Shown: piece after piece, positions 9,322 to 18,522 of the stretch
Numbering within the stretch: the stretch's first letter is position 1
Layout of the letters: each line of letters opens with the position of its first letter
Assembly: GCF_036327775.1 (NCBI RefSeq)
Contig: NZ_CP109598.1
Span: 1,302,001 to 1,366,000 of the forward strand
DNA from: Streptomyces sp. NBC_01498
GTDB lineage: Bacteria; Actinomycetota; Actinomycetes; Streptomycetales; Streptomycetaceae
Length of the DNA stretch: 64,000 bases
Direction of reading: 5' to 3'
Made by a program: the position numbers and the translations under genes
Notes under the pieces: model-generated
What the model was told of the DNA's origin: nothing
The model's database searches: none
Seen by the model: only the letters and a program-made list of their open reading frames with translations

Positions 9322-9996
9322 ATGGCTGCGGCTCAGGGACAGTTCTCCGATCATTCCAGCGGCGTCGGCGGTACGGGGGGTACGGAGGGGGACTCCGTCC
9401 CGTCCCCGTTCCGGCTGGCCGTCGAAGCTCTGCGGACGGCGCGGCTGCGCCCGGAGATGGAGATCGACCCGACCAAGCCGCCCCAGCGGCTGGCGCCCCA
9501 CGCGTACGCCCTGGAGGCGGCGGTCGTGCAGGGCGACGACGACCTGGCCGACGGCAGGCTCGTCCTGCTCCACGACCCGGACGGGCACGACGCCTGGCAG
9601 GGCACCTTCCGGCTGGTGACGCTCGTACGGGCGGAACTGGAGCCGGAGATGGCGGCGGACCCGCTGCTCCCGGAGGTCTGCTGGTCGTGGCTGACGGGCG
9701 CGCTGGAGGCGCGCGGGCTGTCGTACGGGGAGCCGAGCGGCACCGTCACGCGCGCGGGGTCGCACTACTTCGGCGGCCTCGCGGAGCGCCGCCCCGCGAC
9801 CCAGATCGAGATCCGGGCGTCCTGGACACCGCGCGAGGGCATGGGCGGCGTCCCGGACGCGGCCACGCACCTGGCGGCGTGGTGCGATCTGCTGTGCCAG
9901 CTCGCGGGGCTGCCGCCGGCGGCGCCGACGGGTCCGACGGAGCCGGGCGCGGGCGTGGTGTCCCTCCCTCAGCGGCGGGGGCCGGGCGCCCGGTAG
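9322..9996 (+). CDS. DUF3000 domain protein
   Basis: The 224-residue cytoplasmic protein is of the actinobacteria-specific DUF3000 family, which has no assigned function. After a disordered leader of about 25 residues, the conserved region starts at [20 protein letters not shown] and includes [15 protein letters not shown] and the motif [14 protein letters not shown] followed by [10 protein letters not shown]. The ATG at 9322 begins just where homology is expected; the upstream in-frame codons run into the hemE promoter. The gene regularly sits next to hemE and the following response regulator in Streptomyces, which I recall from gene order rather than a search. Confidence 0.85.
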   Translation: MAAAQGQFSDHSSGVGGTGGTEGDSVPSPFRLAVEALRTARLRPEMEIDPTKPPQRLAPHAYALEAAVVQGDDDLADGRLVLLHDPDGHDAWQGTFRLVTLVRAELEPEMAADPLLPEVCWSWLTGALEARGLSYGEPSGTVTRAGSHYFGGLAERRPATQIEIRASWTPREGMGGVPDAATHLAAWCDLLCQLAGLPPAAPTGPTEPGAGVVSLPQRRGPGAR

Positions 9997-10372
9997 GGGA
10001 AGTCCCCCCGGACCGCGTGCGCCGGGCCGGGCCGGCCCCGTGCCCCGGCCGGTTCGCCGAGCGGCATGCCGGGCCGCGCCCCGGCTGGTTCGCCGGGTCG
10101 TACGCGGAGCCGCTCCCGACCCGCTCCCGGGGCCGCGCTCCGGCCCACTCCCCGGGGTCCCGCCCAGGGGTGATATTCGGCCATCGGGGAGGGGCCCACT
10201 CGTAGGATGATCGATCGCGCATCCGAATTGCCCGAATTGTTACTCATCAATTCGTGATCATTCTCTAAAGGCGAGGACGGTTGCTGCCGAAGAGGTCAAT
10301 GACCCTTCAAGCACGGTTCGCCCACGGCTTCATCCCCGAGCCGGCCCGTCCCGCACCCTCCCAGGAGGTCTG
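9997..10372. promoter_or_regulatory. Promoter region of the response-regulator gene with an inverted repeat
   Basis: The first 200 bp of this gap are GC-rich and contain an imperfect direct repeat around CGGTTCGCCG; no gene is seen there. An AT-richer stretch at about 10203-10270 holds CGAATTG at 10224-10230 and again at 10233-10239. The second copy faces CAATTCG at 10248-10254, forming a 7-bp inverted repeat with an 8-bp spacer. This is a candidate operator for the gene starting at 10373. Confidence 0.45.
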
Positions 10373-11032
10373 GTGTCCGTTCTCCTCGAGCAGCCCGCAA
10401 GCCTGGTCGCCTACCGCCCGAACAAGCCGACGGCCATGGTCGTCGTGGCCGACCCTCGCGTCCGCTCCACCGTCACGCGCCATCTGTGGGCCCTTGGAGT
10501 ACGTGACGTCATCGAGGCATCGTCCATCGCGGAGGCGCGTCCCCGCGTCGGCAATCCACGCGACATCTGTGTCGCCGACGTCCACCTGCCCGACGGTTCC
10601 GGGCTGACCCTGCTGTCCGAGACCCGGGCGGCGGGCTGGCCCAACGGCCTCGCCCTCTCCGCCGCCGACGACATCGGCGCGGTGCGCAACGCCCTCGCGG
10701 GCGGCGTCAAGGGCTACGTCGTGACCGGTACGCGTACGAACATCGGCCACCCCGGCCGCCCCGGCGCCGGCCCCCTCGGAGCCGGACCCCGGATGCACCG
10801 CCGCCCCCCGGGCGCCCCGAGCCACCCGGGCGGCTACCGCGAGCTCTCCGGCCGTGAGGTCGAGGTGCTCAGACTGGTCGCCGAGGGCCAGTCGAACAAG
10901 GCCATCGGCGTCTCCATGGGCCTCTCCGCCCTGACCGTCAAGAGCCACCTCGCCCGGATCGCGCGCAAGCTCGGCACGGGCGACCGGGCCGGAATGGTCG
11001 CCGTCGCCCTGCGTACGGGGATCATCCACTGA
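10373..11032 (+). CDS. Orphan LuxR/NarL-family response regulator
   Basis: The 219-residue protein has a receiver-like N-terminal domain and a C-terminal LuxR-type helix-turn-helix (LSGREVEVLRLVAEGQSNKAIGVSMGLSALTVKSHLARIARKLG, named here by position about 153-198). The receiver keeps the phospho-acceptor Asp in ADVHLPDG and the Lys in GGVKGYVV, but the usual paired acidic residues at the start are reduced to one Asp (VVVADPRV), so phosphorylation may be weak or absent. A Gly/Pro-rich linker joins the domains. The GTG start has AGGAGG 4-5 nt upstream. No histidine kinase is nearby, so it is an orphan. A long palindrome follows the stop. Confidence 0.88.
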   Translation: MSVLLEQPASLVAYRPNKPTAMVVVADPRVRSTVTRHLWALGVRDVIEASSIAEARPRVGNPRDICVADVHLPDGSGLTLLSETRAAGWPNGLALSAADDIGAVRNALAGGVKGYVVTGTRTNIGHPGRPGAGPLGAGPRMHRRPPGAPSHPGGYRELSGREVEVLRLVAEGQSNKAIGVSMGLSALTVKSHLARIARKLGTGDRAGMVAVALRTGIIH

Positions 11033-11059
11033 CCGGTTTCACCCGCCCCACGGGCCGCC

Positions 11060-11093
11060 CCGCCCGCCGACGGAACGTTCCGTCGGCGGGCGG
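11060..11093 (+). terminator. 34-bp perfect palindrome after the response regulator
   Basis: The sequence from 11060 to 11093 is a perfect inverted repeat with 17-bp arms centred on AACGTT. In RNA it would form a long stable hairpin and probably terminates the response-regulator transcript before the RNase D gene. Confidence 0.65.
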
Positions 11094-11119
11094 CGTCCGT
11101 TCACCGATACCCTTGACAC

Positions 11120-12403
11120 GTGACCGACGCCCAAGAGACCGCAGCAGACCCAGCACTGCGAACCACCGGGGGCGCTCCCCCGGACGACGTCGAAAAGGCG
11201 CCGATCCCTTTGTTGGAGCCTCGCGAAGGCATTCCGCCGGTGGTCGCCACCGACGAAGCGCTCGCCGAGGTGATCGCCGCGTTCGCGGCGGGCACCGGCC
11301 CGCTGGCCGTCGACGCCGAACGGGCGTCCGGCTACCGGTACGGCCAGAGCGCGTACCTCGTCCAGCTGCGCCGCGAGGGCGCGGGCACCGCGCTCATCGA
11401 CCCCGTCGGCTGCCCCGACCTCTCCGCCCTCGGCGACGTCCTCGCCGACACCGAGTGGATCCTGCACGCCGCCACCCAGGACCTGCCGTGCCTCCGGGAA
11501 ATAGGCATGCGCCCGGCCCGGCTGTTCGACACCGAGCTGGCCGGACGCCTCGCGGGCTTCCCGCGCGTCGGCCTCGGCGCCATGGTGGAGAACGTGCTCG
11601 GCTTCGCCCTGGAGAAGGGCCACTCCGCCGTCGACTGGTCGACCCGGCCGCTGCCCGAGCCCTGGCTGCGGTACGCGGCTCTGGACGTGGAGCTGCTGGT
11701 CGATCTGCGCGACGCGCTGGAGAAGGAGCTGGACCGGCAGGACAAGCTGGACTGGGCCCACCAGGAGTTCGACGCGATCGCCTCCGCCCCGCCGGCTCCC
11801 CCGCGCAAGGACCCGTGGCGCCGTACGTCCGGTATGCACAAGGTCCGGCGGCGCCGGCAGATGGCCGTCGTACGTGAGCTGTGGAACACCCGCGACCAGG
11901 CCGCGCAGCGGCGCGACGTCTCCCCCGGCAAGGTCCTCAGCGACGGCGCGATCATCGAGGCGGCGCTGGCGCTGCCGGTGAACGTGACGGCCCTGACCGG
12001 GCTGCCCGGCTTCGGGCACCGGATGGGCCGCCGTCAGCTCGAACAGTGGCAGACGGCGATCGACCGGGCGAAGGCGCTGCCCGACACCGCGCTCCCGCAG
12101 CCCGGCCAGCCGCTGAACGGTCCCCCGCCGCCGCGCTCGTGGGCCGACAAGGACCCGGAGGCGGCGGCCCGGCTGTCGGCCGCGCGCGCCTCGGTGACGG
12201 CGCTCGCGGAGCGGCTGCACATGCCGCAGGAGAACCTGATCACGCCGGACACCGTACGGCGGGTCTGCTGGGAGCCCCCGGCCGAGCGGAGCGTGGAGGC
12301 GGTGTCCGAGGCGCTGGCCGCGCACGGGGCGCGACGCTGGCAGGTCGAGCAGGTGGCACCGCTGCTGACCCGGGCACTGACGGCCACGTCGGCCACGGGG
12401 TAG
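11120..12403 (+). CDS. rnd: Ribonuclease D (DEDDy 3'-5' exoribonuclease with HRDC domain)
   Basis: The 427-residue enzyme has the DEDDy exonuclease signature: Asp and Glu in LAVDAERASGYRYGQ, an Asp in LHAATQDLPCL, and the Tyr-x3-Asp motif in RYAALDVELLVDL. An HRDC nucleic-acid-binding domain follows at about residues 235-315 (QMAVVRELWNTRDQAAQRRD..., LTGLPGF). RNase D trims the 3' ends of tRNA and other stable RNAs. The first 35 residues are a disordered leader, and the GTG at 11120 has no strong ribosome site, so the start is less certain than the identity. Confidence 0.9.
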   Translation: MTDAQETAADPALRTTGGAPPDDVEKAPIPLLEPREGIPPVVATDEALAEVIAAFAAGTGPLAVDAERASGYRYGQSAYLVQLRREGAGTALIDPVGCPDLSALGDVLADTEWILHAATQDLPCLREIGMRPARLFDTELAGRLAGFPRVGLGAMVENVLGFALEKGHSAVDWSTRPLPEPWLRYAALDVELLVDLRDALEKELDRQDKLDWAHQEFDAIASAPPAPPRKDPWRRTSGMHKVRRRRQMAVVRELWNTRDQAAQRRDVSPGKVLSDGAIIEAALALPVNVTALTGLPGFGHRMGRRQLEQWQTAIDRAKALPDTALPQPGQPLNGPPPPRSWADKDPEAAARLSAARASVTALAERLHMPQENLITPDTVRRVCWEPPAERSVEAVSEALAAHGARRWQVEQVAPLLTRALTATSATG

Positions 12404-12464
12404 GCGGCGCCTGGAGCCGTGGCCGTGGCCGTGGCCGGAAAGTAGCGCCGGGCGGGGGCGGGGC

Positions 12465-13080
12465 GCCGGCCCGCGAGGCGCGGGAGCCCGCCGTGTACGG
12501 GCGTACCCGGCCGACACCGGCACCACTTCCGAGACTCCCCGGCGGCACCCGGCCCGGTCCGGCCCCCTCGCCGGGCGGGGCGGGCGGAAGTCGCCGCGCC
12601 CGGCGGCGCGGGCACCCGACACCCGCGAGGCGCGGGAGCCCGCCGCGTATGGGCGCACCCGGCCCACACCGACCCCACCCCCAAGGCGCCCGGCGGCCAC
12701 CGAGGCGTACGCGCCGGCGCGCTCTCCCGCGCCGTCGGGCCCGGTCCGGCCGCCCTCGCCGGGCGGGGCGGCGTGGGCGCCCGCGAGGCGCGGAAGCCGG
12801 GCCCGTTCCGGGTTATCCAGCAGGCACCGGCACCACTTCCAGGGCACCCCGGCGTACGCGCCCGGCGCTCCCCGGGTACGCCCGGACCGGGCCGGCCACC
12901 CTCGCCGGGCCCGGCAGCGCGTGCGCCCGCTAGGCACGGAAACCCGCCGCCTACGGGCGCACCCGGCCCACACCGGCACCACCCCCAAGGCGGCCCGGCG
13001 GCCACCCCGGCGTGCGCGCCCGGCGTGCCCCGGCGGCGCCCGGTTCGGGTCGGCCGCCCCCGGCGCACCCCCGTGGTGAC
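12465..13080. repeat. Four degenerate tandem repeats of about 150 bp in a 784-bp gap
   Basis: Copies begin with CCCGCGAGG (or CCCGCTAGG) at 12470, 12622, 12780 and 12926, giving unit lengths of 152, 158 and 146 bp, with the last copy ending near 13075. Each copy shows the same succession: a GCGGGAGCCCGCC-like hairpin element, GGGCGNACCCGG, ACACCGGCACCAC, GGCGNACGCGCCCGGCG and CCCTCGCCGGGC. No ribosome-site-led open frame follows them, so I treat the array as non-coding. It fills most of the 12404-13187 gap between RNase D and the thiolase. Confidence 0.7.
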
Positions 13081-13187
13081 CTGCGGAACACCTCGGCAGC
13101 CTGTGCAGTGCGGTTACCCGCAAGTAGCATAGGATCCGAAGAGCGTGCCGCAGCAGAGCCATCCCCGCACCCTGGAGGAGAGCCATC

Positions 13188-14408
13188 GTGCCTCGTACCG
13201 TCAGGGACGTCGTCTTCGTCGACGGCGTCCGCACCCCGTTCGGCAAGGCGGGCCCGAAGGGCATCTACCACGAGACCCGCGCCGACGACCTGGTCGTGAA
13301 GGCGATCCGGGAGCTGCTGCGCCGCAACCCCGGACTGGACCCCGCCCGGATCGACGAGGTCGCCGTCGCCGCGACCACGCAGATCGGCGACCAGGGGCTG
13401 ACCCTCGGCCGTACCGCGGGCATCCTCGCCGGGCTGCCGCAGTCCGTGCCCGGCTACTCGATCGACCGGATGTGCGCGGGCGCGATGACCGCCGTGACGA
13501 CCACCGCCGGGTCGATCGCCTTCGGCGCCTACGACGTCGTCGTCGCGGGCGGTGTCGAGCACATGGGCCGCCACCCGATGGGCGAGGGCGTGGACCCGAA
13601 CCCCCGGTTCGTCTCGGAGAAACTGGTCGACGAGTCGGCCCTGTTCATGGGGATGACCGCGGAGAACCTGCACGACCGCTTCCCGCACCTCACCAGGCTG
13701 CGCGCCGACGAGTACGCCGTGCGCTCGCAGGAGAAGGCCGCCAAGGCGTACGCGAACGGCGCGATCCAGCAGGACCTCGTGCCGGTCTCGGTGCGCCGCA
13801 CCAGCCCCGAGGGCGGCGAGACCGGCTGGGGCCTGGCCACCGCCGACGAGCCGATGCGCCCCGGTACGACGCTGGAGTCGCTGGCCGGTCTGAAGACGCC
13901 GTTCCGCCCGCACGGCCGGGTCACCGCGGGCAACGCGGCAGGTCTGAACGACGGCGCCACCGCCTCGATCGTCGCCTCCGAGGAGTTCGCCCGCGAGGCC
14001 GGACTGCCGGTGAGGATGCGCCTGGTGAGCTACGCGTACGTGGGGGTGGAACCCGAGGTCATGGGCTTCGGTCCGATCCCCGCGACCGAGAAGGCCCTCG
14101 CCAAGGCCGGTCTGTCGATCGGTGACATCGGTCTGTTCGAGATCAACGAGGCGTTCGCCGTCCAGGTGCTGGCCTTCCTCGACCACTACGGGATCGCCGA
14201 CGACGACCCCCGGGTCAACCAGTACGGCGGCGCCATCGCGTACGGGCACCCGCTGGCGTCCTCCGGCGTACGGCTGATGACGCAGCTCGCCCGGCAGTTC
14301 GAGGAGCAGCCGCAGGTCCGCTACGGCATCACCACCATGTGCGTCGGCTTCGGCATGGGCGCCACGGTCGTCTGGGAGAACCCGCACTTCGACGGAGGAA
14401 ACAAGTGA
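13188..14408 (+). CDS. Acetyl-CoA C-acyltransferase (thiolase), beta-oxidation
   Basis: The 406-residue thiolase cleaves 3-ketoacyl-CoA to acetyl-CoA and a shortened acyl-CoA. The nucleophilic Cys is residue 96 in SIDRMCAGAMT, the active-site His lies in NEAF and GHPLASSG, and the second Cys is in TTMCVGFGMGA near the C terminus. The GTG start is preceded by GGAGGAG. Its stop overlaps the start of the next gene by 4 bp (GTGA), so with the FadB-like protein it forms a trifunctional beta-oxidation unit in the cytoplasm. It is orthologous in type to the fadA component of actinobacterial complexes; the chain-length preference is unknown. Confidence 0.92.
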   Translation: MPRTVRDVVFVDGVRTPFGKAGPKGIYHETRADDLVVKAIRELLRRNPGLDPARIDEVAVAATTQIGDQGLTLGRTAGILAGLPQSVPGYSIDRMCAGAMTAVTTTAGSIAFGAYDVVVAGGVEHMGRHPMGEGVDPNPRFVSEKLVDESALFMGMTAENLHDRFPHLTRLRADEYAVRSQEKAAKAYANGAIQQDLVPVSVRRTSPEGGETGWGLATADEPMRPGTTLESLAGLKTPFRPHGRVTAGNAAGLNDGATASIVASEEFAREAGLPVRMRLVSYAYVGVEPEVMGFGPIPATEKALAKAGLSIGDIGLFEINEAFAVQVLAFLDHYGIADDDPRVNQYGGAIAYGHPLASSGVRLMTQLARQFEEQPQVRYGITTMCVGFGMGATVVWENPHFDGGNK

Positions 14409-16531
14409 GCACCGCCGAACTCCTGAAGTCCGCGGCCGAGTTGTTCCCGGACGAGGTCGTCACCCAGGCGCATGTGCGCCATCTCGAACTCCCCGGCGGT
14501 GTCGGCACGTTCGCGCTGATCACGCTGGACAACGGCCTGGACCACACCAAGCCGACCACCTTCGGCCCGCAGTCGCTGGCCAACGTGGACGCCGCGATCG
14601 GCCAGGTCGAGGCCGAGGCGGCCGAGGGCCGGATCGTGGGTGTCGGGATCACCGGCAAGCCCTTCATCTTCGCCGTCGGCGCCGACCTCAAGGGCGTCGA
14701 ACTGCTGACGCGCCGCGAGGACGCGGTCGCCATCGGCAAGGGCGGCCACGAGGTGTTCAAGCGGCTCGCGGGGCTGGCCGTCCCGACGTTCGCGTACTAC
14801 AACGGCGCGGCGATGGGCGGCGGCGTCGAGATCGGGCTGCACTGCTCGTACCGCACCGTCTCCGCGGCGCTGCCCGCCTTCTCGCTGCCCGAGGTCTTCC
14901 TCGGCCTGGTCCCCGGCTGGGGCGGCTGCACCCTGCTGCCGAACCTGATCGGCGCCGACCGCGCGGTCACCGTCATCATCGAGAACTCGCTCAACCAGAA
15001 CCGGCAGCTCAAGGGCGCGCAGGTGCACGAACTGGGCATCGCCGACGCCCTGTTCGAGGGCGCGGACTTCCTGGAGCAGTCGCTGCGCTGGACCGCGTCG
15101 GTGCTCAGCGGTGAACTGGCCGTGGTACGCCCGGAGATCGACCGGGGCGAGGCGTGGGACCGGGCGGTGGCGCGCGGCCGGGCCGTCGCGGACTCCAAGG
15201 TGCACGGCGCGGCACCGGCCGCCTACCGGGCGCTGGACATCGTCGCCGCCGTCAAGGACGGTGACCTCCAGGCGGGTTACGACGCCGAGGACACCGCGCT
15301 CGCCGACCTGATCATGGGGGGCGAACTGCGGTCCGGGATCTACGCGTTCAACCTCGTGCAGCGGCGGGCCAAGCGCCCGGCGGGGGCGCCGGACAAGTCG
15401 CTCGCGCGTCCCGTCACCAAGGTCGGTGTCGTCGGGGCCGGGCTGATGGCCTCCCAGCTGGCGCTGCTGTTCCTGCGCCGGCTCGAAGTGCCCGTGGTGC
15501 TCACGGACATCGATCAGGACCGGATCGACAAGGGCGTGGGCTATGTCCACGCCGAGATCGACAAGCTGCTCGGCAAGGGCCGGATCAACCAGGACAAGGC
15601 CAACCGCTACAAGGGTCTGGTCAGCGGGGTCCTGGACAAGGCGGACGGGTTCGCCGACGCGGACTTCGTCATCGAGGCCGTCTTCGAGGAGATGGGCGTC
15701 AAGCAGCAGGTGTTCGCGGAGGTCGAGGCGGTCGCCCCGGCGCACGCGATCCTGGCCACCAACACCTCGTCGCTGTCCGTCACGGAGATGGCGTCGAAGC
15801 TGAAGAACCCGGAGCGGGTCGTCGGCTTCCACTTCTTCAACCCGGTCGCCGTACTGCCCCTGTTGGAGATCGTGCGCGGTGAGCGGACGGACGACGCGTC
15901 GCTGGCGACGGCGTTCGGTGTGGCCAGGAAGCTCAAGAAGAGCGCGGTGCTGGTGAAGGACGCCCCGGCGTTCGTCGTCAACCGGATCCTGACCCGCTTC
16001 ATGGGCGAGATCCAGAACGTCATCGACGAGGGCACCCCGGTCGACGTCGCGGAGCGGGCGGTCGAACCGCTGGGACTGCCGATGTCACCGCTGGTCCTGC
16101 TGGAACTGGTCGGCCCCGCGATCGGTCTGCATGTCTCCGAGACCCTCAACCGGTCCTTCCCGGACCGCTTCACGGTCTCGCCGAACCTGGCGGCCGTGGT
16201 GAAGGCGGGCAAGCGGGGCTTCTACCTGTACGACTCCGGGAAGCCGGAGCTGGACCCGGAGGTCCTGGCGCTGCTCTCGCAGGGCGACACGGTCCTGACG
16301 GAGGAGCAGACGCGGGCCCGGGTGCTGGACGCGGTGGCGGGGGAGATCGGGCTGATGCTGGACGAGGGTGTCGTCGCCGAGGCCCAGGACATCGACCTGT
16401 GCCTGCTGACCGGCGCGGGCTGGCCGTTCCATCTGGGCGGCATCACCCCGTACCTGGACCGCGAGGGCGTCTCGCGGCGGGTGAACGGGAAGCCGTTCCT
16501 GGCGCCGGGTGTGGCGAGCGTTCCCGCGTAA
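14405..16531 (+). CDS. fadB: Multifunctional enoyl-CoA hydratase / 3-hydroxyacyl-CoA dehydrogenase (fatty oxidation alpha subunit)
   Basis: The 708-residue protein joins an enoyl-CoA hydratase domain (about 1-300) to a 3-hydroxyacyl-CoA dehydrogenase. The hydratase has the oxyanion segment KPFIFAVGADLKG and the catalytic Glu in FSLPEVFLGLVPGWGG. The NAD-binding fold begins near residue 340 with VGVVGAGLMASQLA, followed by LATNTSSLSV and the HFFNPV catalytic His block, and the C-terminal helical domain includes VKDAPAFVVNRILTRF. It hydrates trans-2-enoyl-CoA and oxidises the 3-hydroxy product for the thiolase encoded just upstream. The GTG start at 14405 has GGAGGAAACAA before it. A strong terminator follows. 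Confidence 0.92.
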   Translation: MSTAELLKSAAELFPDEVVTQAHVRHLELPGGVGTFALITLDNGLDHTKPTTFGPQSLANVDAAIGQVEAEAAEGRIVGVGITGKPFIFAVGADLKGVELLTRREDAVAIGKGGHEVFKRLAGLAVPTFAYYNGAAMGGGVEIGLHCSYRTVSAALPAFSLPEVFLGLVPGWGGCTLLPNLIGADRAVTVIIENSLNQNRQLKGAQVHELGIADALFEGADFLEQSLRWTASVLSGELAVVRPEIDRGEAWDRAVARGRAVADSKVHGAAPAAYRALDIVAAVKDGDLQAGYDAEDTALADLIMGGELRSGIYAFNLVQRRAKRPAGAPDKSLARPVTKVGVVGAGLMASQLALLFLRRLEVPVVLTDIDQDRIDKGVGYVHAEIDKLLGKGRINQDKANRYKGLVSGVLDKADGFADADFVIEAVFEEMGVKQQVFAEVEAVAPAHAILATNTSSLSVTEMASKLKNPERVVGFHFFNPVAVLPLLEIVRGERTDDASLATAFGVARKLKKSAVLVKDAPAFVVNRILTRFMGEIQNVIDEGTPVDVAERAVEPLGLPMSPLVLLELVGPAIGLHVSETLNRSFPDRFTVSPNLAAVVKAGKRGFYLYDSGKPELDPEVLALLSQGDTVLTEEQTRARVLDAVAGEIGLMLDEGVVAEAQDIDLCLLTGAGWPFHLGGITPYLDREGVSRRVNGKPFLAPGVASVPA

Positions 16532-16551
16532 CGCACGGGCGGGCACGTACG

Positions 16552-16593
16552 ACGGGCCGGGCCCGGCGGATCACTCCGCCGGGCCCGGCCCGT
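16552..16593 (+). terminator. Terminator of the thiolase-fadB operon
   Basis: Perfect 19-bp arms (16552-16570 and 16575-16593) enclose a TCAC loop. Part of the stem (GCGGATCACTCC) recurs in inverse orientation at about 16613-16625, allowing an alternative fold. The rest of the 16532-16870 gap is GC-rich and holds no gene I can support. Confidence 0.85.
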
Positions 16594-16870
16594 TCGTCGT
16601 TCGTCGTGGGGACGGAGTGATCCGCTGCCGCCGACCCGGCCGACGGTGCCCGGTCTCCCCCATCGGCACAGCGCTCGGGTCCCGACGGACTTCTCGCGCG
16701 CGGCACTTGGACGGCCCCGGCCCCGTGGTTCCGGTCGCCGGACCCCACGGGTCCGCGCGGCGTACGACCGGCGCTCGCCCGGGTGCGGCCCGTCGTCCGC
16801 CGCGCGGCACGCCCCGGTCACGGGACGCGCACTCCGGCGCGCCCGCCGCCCACCCGGCTGCGGGGCTCCG

Positions 16871-18028
16871 TCAGACGCGGGACCAGGCCGCCAGTGCGAG
16901 GCCCGGTTCCGCCTTCTGCCGGGCGATGCGCAGGCCGCCGTCCTTGGCGACGGCCGCCATCACCACGCGGCCCGTGCCGTCGAGCGCCAGCGCCGGGGCA
17001 CCCACGCACTCCTCGCCGGTCGGGGTCCAGGTGACGCCCGCCGCCTCGTCCTCCGTGGGGTACGCGGCGAGCATGGGCCGGCCGTCGAGGCCGCGCTGGG
17101 CCAGGATCGTGCAGTCGTGGCCGTCGACGGGGGTGCGGAGCAGGGCGATCGGTCCGGTGCCGGGTCCGCCCAGCGGGGCGGTCTCGCCCTCGTCGAGCCG
17201 CCAGGCGTGCACCGTACGGTCGTTGGTGTCGCGCCAGTAGTGGGTGAGCCGGCCGCCGCCGGTGCGTTCGGAGGTCAGGGTGCCGGGCGTGACACGCGCC
17301 GCGAAGCTCTTGAGGTCGCGCTCGGCCTTCGCGGCGACCTTCGGCTGGCGCCAGCGCATCACCGCGTCGTCCGTCGGGCCCAGGACCTCGATCAGCCCGT
17401 CCTCGCCGACGACGGCCGACGCCTCGCCGGTCATCCGGGAGCCCTTGAGGTCCGCCCAGGTGAGCCAGGCGCCAGTGGGCTTCTGGATCCGGGCCGACAT
17501 GCCCCGCCCGGCGTTGCGGGCGAACAGGTGCAGGGAGCCGTTGGGGTCGACCACCGCCGTGGGCAGGCCGAGCAGCCCGCCCTTGGCGAGGTCCTTCGGA
17601 TACGGCGTACCGAGCGGCTGCCAGTCCCGCAGCGGACGGCCCGTCTGGAACTGCACGGCGTAGACGACATCCGTACGGATCGGCCCCTCGGCGGTCGGCG
17701 TGCGGCGCAGACCCACCAGATGGACATAGCCCTGGGCGCCGCTGGCGAGGGAGAGATACGGCAACAGGCCGGGCGCCGGGAGGAGTTCGGGCCCGGTCCA
17801 GCGCGGACCGCCCGGCCGGTCCTCGGTCCACCGCCGTACGCCCTCGTCGGTGGGCATGTACGCGGTGAGTCTGCCGTCCTTGCCGCGCAGCAGCCACCCC
17901 GAGGTCGCGGGCAGCACACCGTCCGCCGTGGGTACGGGAACGGACTCAGCAGGCCGGCCGCCGGTCTCCGGGGCCTCGCCAGGGCTGCGTCCGGATCGTT
18001 TCGACGTCCGTGCGGACCGCAGTGCCAT
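16871..18028 (-). CDS. Hypothetical protein with propeller-like repeats
   Basis: The 385-residue protein has a basic, disordered first 35 residues, then repeated beta-rich units of about 50-60 residues, each with patterns such as GxLhLFAR, GWLLRGKDGRLTAY, YWRDTNDRTVHAWRL and LDGTGRVVMAAVAKDGGLR. This spacing resembles a PLL-like or tachylectin-like beta-propeller, an interpretation from pattern only. No signal peptide or membrane helix is seen. The ATG at 18028 is the best start because upstream codons are not repeat-like, although the ribosome site (GGAAGG) is some distance away. It is divergent from the NYN gene. Function unknown. Confidence 0.7.
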   Translation of the reverse strand: MALRSARTSKRSGRSPGEAPETGGRPAESVPVPTADGVLPATSGWLLRGKDGRLTAYMPTDEGVRRWTEDRPGGPRWTGPELLPAPGLLPYLSLASGAQGYVHLVGLRRTPTAEGPIRTDVVYAVQFQTGRPLRDWQPLGTPYPKDLAKGGLLGLPTAVVDPNGSLHLFARNAGRGMSARIQKPTGAWLTWADLKGSRMTGEASAVVGEDGLIEVLGPTDDAVMRWRQPKVAAKAERDLKSFAARVTPGTLTSERTGGGRLTHYWRDTNDRTVHAWRLDEGETAPLGGPGTGPIALLRTPVDGHDCTILAQRGLDGRPMLAAYPTEDEAAGVTWTPTGEECVGAPALALDGTGRVVMAAVAKDGGLRIARQKAEPGLALAAWSRV

Positions 18029-18129
18029 GACCCACTGCCACCTTCCCAGCGCATGAAATTTCCCCGACGATAACACTCGGGAGCGAACAGGAACCGTACC
18101 GCCCCGTCAGCTTGTGGCACGCTCCTGAA

Positions 18130-18522
18130 GTGCGGATTCTACTGATTGTCGACGGGGCGAACGTGGTCGGTTCGGTGCCCGACGGATGGTGGCGCGACCG
18201 GCGGGGCGCCGCCGAGCGGCTGCGCGACCGGCTGGTGCCGCTCGCCGTGCCCGGACTGCCGGACGCCGGGATTCCGGGGCCGGTGGAGACCGTGCTCGTG
18301 GTGGAGGGGCAGGCACGCGGGGTGGAGTCCGTGCCGGGGGTGCGGGTGGAGTCGGCGCCCGGCAGCGGGGACGACCTGATCGCTGCCCTGGCCGGGGACG
18401 CCGGGGCCCGGCCGTGTGTCGTCGTCACCGCCGACCGTGAACTGCGGCGCCGGGTCGAGGAGATCGGGGCCCGCTGCGTCGGACCCCGGACGGTGCGTCA
18501 ACTCCCGCGCGAGCGCACGTAG
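18130..18522 (+). CDS. NYN/PIN-like domain protein
   Basis: The 130-residue protein starts MRILLIVDGANVVGSVPDGWW and ends with VVVTADRELRRRVEEIGARCVGPR; this is the YacP/NYN layout, in which Asp residues in VDGAN and VTADRELR form the acidic metal-binding site of a PIN-like ribonuclease fold. A further acidic pair, GSGDDLIAAL, lies between them as expected. The GTG at 18130 is chosen over a TTG at 18112 because the conserved core begins immediately; neither has a clear ribosome site. Its last 25 bp overlap the end of the convergent glycosyltransferase gene. RNA cleavage is a family-based inference. Confidence 0.72.
   Translation: MRILLIVDGANVVGSVPDGWWRDRRGAAERLRDRLVPLAVPGLPDAGIPGPVETVLVVEGQARGVESVPGVRVESAPGSGDDLIAALAGDAGARPCVVVTADRELRRRVEEIGARCVGPRTVRQLPRERT

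Noticed and set aside
11039..13264. A 741-codon minus-strand frame through the 150-bp repeats
   Set aside because: It also runs antisense through RNase D and its only regularity comes from the DNA repeats.
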